Positions 56,650-64,000 of a stretch of 64,000 nt of DNA are shown here, in pieces. The position numbers and the translations under genes are program-made. The stretch lies in the NCBI RefSeq assembly GCF_020382885.2, contig NC_058508.1:9833917-9897916 (forward strand), written 5' to 3'. Under the pieces are notes generated by a model that worked only from the letters and a program-made list of their open reading frames with translations, was not told the DNA's origin and searched no databases. This DNA comes from Scatophagus argus (taxonomy: Eukaryota; Chordata; Actinopteri; Scatophagidae). Position 1 is the first letter of the stretch; every line of letters begins with the position of its first letter.

Positions 56650-59600
56650 TCACACCCCAGTATCTTCTTCTTCATCTTCCTCCTCTTGCTGGGGCAGGAG
56701 GCGATAGTGTTCGTTGCCCATCGGCAGGAAGCCAGTCCTCGGAAGAGCCTCTTCTTCCTCAGTAGGGACGTGGTGGGAGTTGGAATCTAGCTGGTCGGTG
56801 GAGCTGCACTTGGTGTACAACTCACGGTGCAACTCCTGGCCACCTAACTCCTCGGAGCAAGTGTTACCACTTGTGCGGTTTTTCAACATGGAATGGATGT
56901 AGCCCATAGGCACGGGCAAGCTGGCAAAGGCTATAAGCATGACAATCATAGCAAGGGCCCAGCCAGGGTACTCAAGAGTCATCTCAGAGGCCTGAAGAGA
57001 GGAAGACATGTAACATGTCAGAGAGAAAAACATGTCAGGCACAAGACTGCTCAAAATTCCTGTAGGAAACAGGGTTTTTACAGTAGCTAACATTCGCACA
57101 GCCATACATAATGGTAAAATGTTGTAAAATAAACCAAGAAAAAAATCACAACATAAAAATACATTGAAACACTGAATAAACAATAAGTTGATCATACATA
57201 ATGCTTCAACAGCTTGAAACAAACAACAGTTGTTAATGTTACAAACATATAAAGAGGTGTACATTTCACATAGCTGAAAACCATAATAAAGGGTATCTTT
57301 GAATTAATTTCTTCTGTGCACAACAATATGAAGTGGTCCATTATCTTACTGTGCTTTGATTCCAGGCAGTGTATGTGGGCCTTTTGAAGACCATGCGCAA
57401 CAAACTGGCAGCCAAAAGACCGATCATCGCCAGTAAACAAACATATTTCCAAAGATATTTGTATACCACTGGAGGGCGCCATTTGAGCATTTCTTCAATG
57501 TCATCCAGGAAGCTGCAGTGATGGACAAACAGTTTATGCAAGATGCATTTCTTTCTTTCTTTCTTTCTTTCTTTATTTCAGAATAAGAAACAATGACAAT
57601 GAAACAGAATAAACAAAAATCATGTAACAGTAAAAAGAAAAGTCAGAAACATTGGCTTCTTACCGATCAGTTCCATAAACCCACGCCACACTGATGGTTT
57701 CAAAGACTACTACAATGACTAATGGAAGAGTCGCAGAGTAGTCATCAAACATAGTCACAAAATAGTTGCCTGAGCGCTGGGTGAACAACAGTCCCAGCAA
57801 GAATCCCAAAGCACAACTGGACACTGAAAACACACAAGAAGGCAACAGATGTGTTATTTCTGATATAATACACTGAATGACAGCGCAGGTCATTTCTGTT
57901 TAATATGCAAACATTCAATGGCTCTGGTGTCCCTCTTAAGTTGACTTGCAAGTGTATTTCTATTTTTAAATACTATCATAAACAATCAAGGACACTCTGT
58001 GTCCAAAATTGCTTGTCCCAATCCTTTTCTTCAAGCTTTTAATAATTTTCAGTAACGGCAAACAGAGGCCATATATGTCTGAGGAAAAAAGTAAGAAAAT
58101 ACTGAAAGGATAGTCAGATTTCAAAATGTTATGCTTATGGAGAGATATTTCCCTTTATAACAGTATAAATATTCAATGTAATCATATATGCTTGGATATT
58201 AAAAAAGTGCCTGTAATATTTTACCAGTGAGTAGGGTCCGGTGACGCCCCAAGAGGCTGAAATTGTCCATGAGAGGAGTGAGGATTCCCTGCATGGTTCC
58301 AAACATTGTGCTGAGGCCCAGGTTGAGCAACATTAGGAAAAACAGTGTGGACCAGAAAGGGCTGGCAGGGAAAAGGGCCATCACCTCAGTGAATGCTATG
58401 AAGGCCAGGCCTGTCCCTTCAACACCCTGCATAGAAAAGGTAGAGGGAACAGTCTGAACAAGAATTTCATAAAATGTTGATTAAAGATTGCAAACAAGCA
58501 TTTGGATGGCTTTATGCACTTTCATTTGATAGCATTCAATAGCACCGTACCAGAAGCACTGCTGTAGTCTTTGCAGCAGGGGAGTGAGGGCCTCATAATC
58601 AGTGTGATATTTTATTTCATGCTGAACTGATTCACATTTAAAAGTACATCTGACACTGCTCTGCCCATTTATGGTAGATCAAAAGCCATAAATCTGGTAG
58701 AACAAGGCATAGTATGTGCCTGTTGTGGTACATTCATGAAAAATATATATTATATATACATATATATAATAATATATTATATATACAAAAACATACTCCT
58801 ACTGTACCATGCATGCATTTTTGCTATATGACATGTTTAGTTAAATAAACACTGTTAAATAACATGACTTTCAGTACACCTTGCTCTGTTTCTTTAGTTT
58901 CTCCTTTCTCTCCTCTGTCACAGCTTGCTTCCATTTCTCCTTGACATCTCCTGGATACATTGTTCCATATATTTTCCTCCTCTTGCCAGCTGGATATGTT
59001 ACGGTACCTCACAGATTCCTCAGGGGTCCTGGGAACCTCAGCACTCCAGCTACTTACTACTGTTACTGAAATGTTCACCTCCCTGATTTTTCTTTTAAGA
59101 AAGCATCTAAGAAAGCAATCTGTGGCGATCCTTTCTGCTCCCATTAATGCGATTTGAAAAGGTAGTTGCATCAAAACTTGTCCTGGTACTCAATCATAAA
59201 ACAGCTTCTTGAAATTCAGATTTTCTCAAGAGACACAAAGCATGTTAAGACTGCATCTTCATACTTCATAAAATGCTTGATTTGATACTAGTGGCCACTC
59301 CATATTAGCGGACATACAGTACTCTGGGTTGCTAACTAAAACAATCTATTATGCCCATGCAATACATTTTCAACAAATCCACTTTGAACACTCTTCGACT
59401 CAAGATGTCCCTCCGTAACTGTCCACTTAAACCACCCATGTAATCACCTCAACTTAATGATCAGATCTGTTTTACAAAAAAACTCCTTAACTTCAGATAT
59501 CATAAATGATTAAAATGTCATTGATAATTTAAAATAATAGCTGTCCGTTGCTTGTTTAATTGTTTTTGAAAATCTTTTCATCTGTTAAATAAGCCTCCAG

Positions 59601-62600
59601 AAGGTACTTTTGGGTTTTACCTCTTTATGAGGCGTGTTATGACTTTTATCTTAAAAACCACATTATAAAGAAAATCAATTCATTCTAATTAATATTCTTA
59701 ATTAATTATATCTCAAGGATACCTTATTCATCTCCTCTTCCAGGCTGCAGTCAGTGATGTTAGGACCCACCATGGAGCTGTGGAGACTGTACCACTGTCT
59801 GTATTCAGCTATAGACACAGAGCTTGGATCAGTCGTGTTGATCCAAGGAAAACCAAGGCCAACCATGTGCTGGTTAGATTCATAGGATGTCATGAGGTTT
59901 AGAAGGCCAAGATTTCTGTGAGAAATTAGAAGAACATGATACAATATAAGAAAGGCTATATCTGATGTAAAAAACCATTCTCTCCATCATAGTTAATTGT
60001 TATCTTTAATTATTACACACACATTAAATAGCAGGGATTACTGTATAACTTTCCACAAATAGGTCCTCTCATACTGGTGAATTTCATTAATCTTTGACAG
60101 TCAGTACATGAAAGTGTCTGTCTTTGATCCGTTTTCTGCTAACAAACTGTTTCCTTACATTAACAATCGCTGCAAATGGGTCTGAAGTAGACAGATATTT
60201 AACTCAAGATGGCATTTTTTCTGGTCCCTCTGGCAAAACAAATTATTTACCTACATAAAGGGTATGGTCATTGAGAATACTGTCTTTTTTAGCATGTTGC
60301 AATTATGAAAACTTATGAGCTTATGTGAACAGTAGTTATTTAACCCGAAATACAACTTGTAGTGTAATGTAGTTAATAATGGGCCATAATTATCAGGATA
60401 AATACCAATATTCACACACACGTACTCAGCCACGCAGCGTAGCGCAACATTCTTGGCACGGAAACCCAGGATGACAAAAACCACAAGTGTGGCCAGCACA
60501 GAAGTCATGAAGTTGATGCCGGAGACCATCAGCGCATCCCTGTGGCAGTTGTTGTGGACTGGATTGTAGGAGGAATATGCAATAACAGAGCCATAGCCCA
60601 GTCCCAGAGCAAAAAACACTTGTGTAGCAGCCTGCCGCCACACCTGCACATTACCCCAGATTTCCAGCTGAAAAATACCACAGAATAAAGCCACATTAAG
60701 TCTGAATTATTGCAAGGGCTATAAGGGCTTGGAGAACATTCTCTTAAGTTTTTAATATTCTCTAAACATTTTCCACTTGGCATTCAGCAGATGACAACTA
60801 AAATTAAGATAAGAAATCTAGGACAAAAAGGCAATATGAAAATGATCAAATACCTGACAAAATGCTTACTTTAGGATAAAACATATAGGTGATTCCATCC
60901 ATCGCACCATCCAACATCAACCCTCTGATGAGGAAAATACAGAGCACCACATAGGGAAAGACCGAGGAAAAGTACATCACCTAAAATTTGGAAAAAGAAA
61001 TGGAAGATGATTTCTGTGCTAAAATGTTTTCAATTAATTATTCAACATTGTAGAAAATATGGTTATTTGCGTTCTGGCGGGCCACGTAACTTAATTGTTA
61101 CCATTTAACGGACAGCTAACTTAGCTTTGCCTAAAGACTAGAATCAGGCAACACAGTTAACTGGGCTACGTCTGAACTAATAAAATCTGCCATTTCATTG
61201 GAGCTATGTTTCAATATATTTCTAATACGATATTTACCTTGTCTGTGATCATTTCTGGGTGGTTATTTTACAATGAAGACAAAGTCCTATGATCCCACAC
61301 TGCTTACATCTTGTTTTGTTTTTAATCGAGAAACCTCTAGCAGTAGAAACCAACTAAAGCCCCCTTTAAAAATGTTATAAGAATATATGTGTGCATGTGT
61401 CCACATGTATTGGTTGTTGATAAATGGATCCCTGGGGGATGGAGTGACAAAGAGAAGAAAAGAGATTTTAACTTACCTTTGCAGAAGACTTAATACCCTT
61501 GATCATAGCCAAGGAGACAATTGCCCAAGCAGCCAATAAACAACCTGTCATGATGGGGTTAAACTCTCCGGATTCTTCGATGGAATTTGTGATGTCAAGT
61601 GCTTTCCGAAACCAAAAATATGACGTTGGGGAAGAACCTGCGCATTCTTTCACTGTTGATTGAGGACAGACAACACTAATGACCTTAGGCTGGCATGTGA
61701 GTGACGTCTTATTTTGACCAACTCGTCAGTTATGTCAGTACCTGTAACATTGGTTGTTCCATCGACTGGACACTGCTCCCATGGTAGAGGGTACTGAAAA
61801 GAATTACCCATGTAGAACAGACTCCATGCAATGATAACGTTATAGTACAGGGCCACGTAAAAACACACCTAGAGGAGAACAAAGGGTTCATGATTAACTT
61901 ACTATACTATCAATATTTACATAGTAAGTCCTTGAGATATAGGACATAGTATGTGCCGAGCTGTATATTGTCCATTGAAAAGTCCTTTCAAGGTCATTTG
62001 ATGTTCAACAAACATCAAATGACATAAAAATTTTTTGTAATGTACAAGTGTAAGCCAAAAGTTCTAAAGTTAGTAATTACTAACCTGATGACACTTATAC
62101 GGGAATAGGGATGCAAGAAGAAAAAAAGCATGGGCATCTAAGGATACAAGTATACATCTGTGTGCTGTATGTGCACAGAATATCCTTGTCCACTCTGTGT
62201 CTGCCTTGTTCCGTCTGTAGAGGAAAGTGTTATGCAACAAACTGCAGGCTCTACAGTGAACTGCCTCTCTCTCATCGTCATAATTATACACGCAGTGTCG
62301 CTGGTAATAAAAAGAAAGTGTTTTACAAAAGTGGTAGTAAGTGCTGTGGCTTTTTAATGAGACAAGTGACATTCATGTTTATTAATCTTTTCAATTTGGG
62401 GCTCATATTAAGAATACAGATGTTGGCCCAATCTTTGAAAGCCAAACATGACTGTCAACATCCTTTTTTTCAGAACATTGTTCATAGTTAAGGTACCCTG
62501 CAAAATACAGGATGGAGAATTGATTTTATTGCTTCCCTGTTTTGACTTCTTCTCTTTTTTTTAATTTTTGAGTCTAACTAAGTTGGAGGTTAGTCTAATC

Positions 62601-63306
62601 TAATTTCCAACTCTCAATCTGAAACCCAGAAATCAATACAGTAAATAAATACAAACATTTAAATACTCACCATGCAGCTTGAGTAGCCAATGCCTGCCAG
62701 TTTTGGGGAGATGTGCTTCCAAACCCCGATGCTGCCCTGACGAATGCTCTGGCCCGCTGCCAGCTCCATGAAAAACAGTGGAACTCCCACAATCAGCAAA
62801 AGAAAAACATACAGCACCATGAAAGCCCCTGGAAAAAAGGAAGGCGAAATGTAAACATGAAGGCACACACACACTTCAATATATACACACACACATACAC
62901 TTCCATTTTGTACTCTCTGTTTATTCTACAGCTTGCTTCATTTCTATTTTTGAAGAGTTTTTTTCTTTTTTGTGGGGTGTAGTTTTCCAGCAACAGGATG
63001 TCCATATGAATAAGAAAATGTTGTCAGCTGCTGGTCTGATGAGAGCTACCATGAAAAGCTACCATGAATGCAATTCTCACCTCCTCCATTTTGGTGGCAA
63101 AGATATGGGAACCTCCACACATTCCCTAGGCCCACACTGAACCCCACCTGGGCCAACACATACTGGATCTTAGAGTCCCATGCTGGCCGGTCATCATCAG
63201 ATGTCTCTACTCCATCTGTACCGGGCACGGCCGTAAGCTGACTTTCAGATTGACTCTCGCCAAGCCAGGCTGTGTCCCCATTGCTGTCCAGTGGAGTTTT
63301 CTCTGG
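56650..63306 (-). CDS. slc6a16: SLC6 neutral amino-acid transporter, NTT4/NTT5 group (slc6a16-like), 5' end uncertain
   Basis: Eleven exons join in frame on the minus strand: 63081-63306, 62671-62828, 61742-61868, 61477-61652, 60870-60980, 60426-60667, 59723-59915, 58225-58426, 57664-57823, 57350-57512 and 56650-56991, giving 699 residues without the first exon. SLC6 carriers have twelve membrane spans and use sodium to move small solutes. The first span holds [20 protein letters not shown], the unwound sodium- and substrate-binding segment. [32 protein letters not shown] and [20 protein letters not shown] are SLC6A15/16/17-type. A large loop with NVT and NTT glycosylation sequons follows. 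The tail is acidic ([11 protein letters not shown]). I chose slc6a16 over slc6a17 because of the 19q13 neighbours (slc17a7, pold1), so the symbol rests partly on synteny. The exon at 63306 begins after ATAAG in phase 0 and has no ATG, so a start exon lies further up. Confidence 0.85.
57548..57576. repeat. (TTTC)n microsatellite
   Basis: Tetranucleotide run in a slc6a16 intron, about 35 bases from the exon starting at 57512, close to its branch-point region. Confidence 0.85.
58741..58786. repeat. AT-rich simple repeat
   Basis: Nearly pure A/T with TATA and ATAAT units and local dyad symmetry, in a slc6a16 intron. Confidence 0.75.
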
Positions 63307-64000
63307 CTTATCATAGAAAAAAACAAGAATGGTAAACTTAACTGCTACCTCTTTATCAGCTCAGGTAAAGTTTCATATTAAGGTAAAAATCTATTAGGTA
63401 GGAATCTATTTTCAGCTTTGCCATAATTAGACGATCTGATTGTTGAGTGCAGAGGAAGCAACAAGAGAGTGAGAAAAAACACAATTAGAACCCATACAGT
63501 ATGTGCTATAAAGCTGCACTCCACTTCCATAAATACAAAAGAAGGATATGCTCCATGTGCGAAAAAGTGAGGCTCCGACATGCTGTGTATGCAGTGTGCT
63601 GTGTCTGAACAAGACCCAAATATTTTAAAGTTAAGGTTTCATAAAAATCAATGCCGTTGTCACTTGAAAGCTAATCATTTAGTGGCGAAGTCTGTAATTA
63701 ACAGGAAATTATGCCTGCATCTAATCCAGCATTACCATTTTCATTTATTTTATTATGTTTTCAGGTTGTCCCTCCATCTGTCTCATTTTCATAAACATGT
63801 TACCTGATCCTAAAATACCTTAAGAGAATTTGGCAAAATGTCCATTTAAACTCAAGGATTAACAAATGCGAGTTTGGTGGTCAACAGTCACTATGACTTC
63901 AGAATACATGCTTTTTGATCACGACTCATGAATTCATAAGCTAATTACAACATTTCACACAAATGCCAAACAGGATAAAATTATTATATTACACCATTTT
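63307..64000 (-). other. slc6a16 upstream intron, running to the window edge
   Basis: Non-coding apart from the tentative start exon at 63819-63845. Nothing else is recognised. Confidence 0.4.
63819..63845 (-). CDS. slc6a16: Tentative first coding exon of slc6a16
   Basis: ATG followed by eight codons reads MDILPNSLK and ends at AAG|GTATTT, a plausible donor in phase 0. It would join to the phase-0 exon that begins [11 protein letters not shown] at 63306, giving a 708-residue protein. Relatives SLC6A15 and SLC6A17 begin with a different short peptide (MPKNSKV), so homology does not confirm this. The true start may lie outside the window. Confidence 0.3.

Noticed and set aside
58824-59174. 116-residue minus-strand frame within a slc6a16 intron
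   Set aside because: No similarity to SLC6 proteins; exons on both sides (59723-59915 and 58225-58426) join in frame without it.

Overview
This is a stretch of a vertebrate genome, almost certainly a teleost fish. The genes are split into many short exons with GT-AG introns, and every predicted protein is a clear vertebrate orthologue. Teleost-type repeats sit in the introns: a tRNA-headed SINE, a LINE fragment of a very common fish family, small inverted-repeat DNA transposons and CA microsatellites. The gene set corresponds to human chromosome 19q13.3-13.4. By joining exons at splice sites that keep the reading frame I could rebuild eight protein-coding genes, seven complete and one missing a certain first exon.

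Layout: hspbp1 (+, 1271-3886) converges on tmem86b (-, 4775-6011). About 1.3 kb on, aspdh (+, 7313-9968) converges on gys1 (-, 11900-17472, with a non-coding first exon near 19700). About 2 kb further, pold1 (+, 23111-32541) is head-to-head with gys1 and converges on a canonical Ras GTPase gene (-, 34782-37353). Then come slc17a7 (VGLUT1, -, 41881-55093, with a first intron of about 8 kb) and slc6a16-like (-, 56650-63306, 5' end uncertain).

Roles: HSPBP1 is an Hsp70 nucleotide-exchange cofactor. TMEM86B is lysoplasmalogenase. ASPDH is a putative L-aspartate dehydrogenase. GYS1 is muscle glycogen synthase. POLD1 is the catalytic subunit of DNA polymerase delta. The Ras gene is a switch GTPase. 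VGLUT1 loads synaptic vesicles with glutamate, and the SLC6 protein is a neutral amino-acid transporter of the NTT4/NTT5 group. They do not form one pathway; the cluster is a conserved syntenic block.

Most interesting: the Ras gene. Its G domain is canonical through residue 117, but residue 118 is Ser instead of the redox-sensitive Cys of H/K/N-Ras, and it ends in a polybasic tail with CIIL, which predicts geranylgeranylation. Its chromosomal setting (the 19q13 paralogon) suggests a fourth Ras ohnologue absent from mammals. Smaller points are a GC-AG intron and a short, site-1-less C-terminal tail in gys1, two MITEs, a SINE with perfect pol III boxes, and an imperfect hairpin in the gys1 5' intron. 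I saw no mobile defence system, CRISPR array or other exotic locus.
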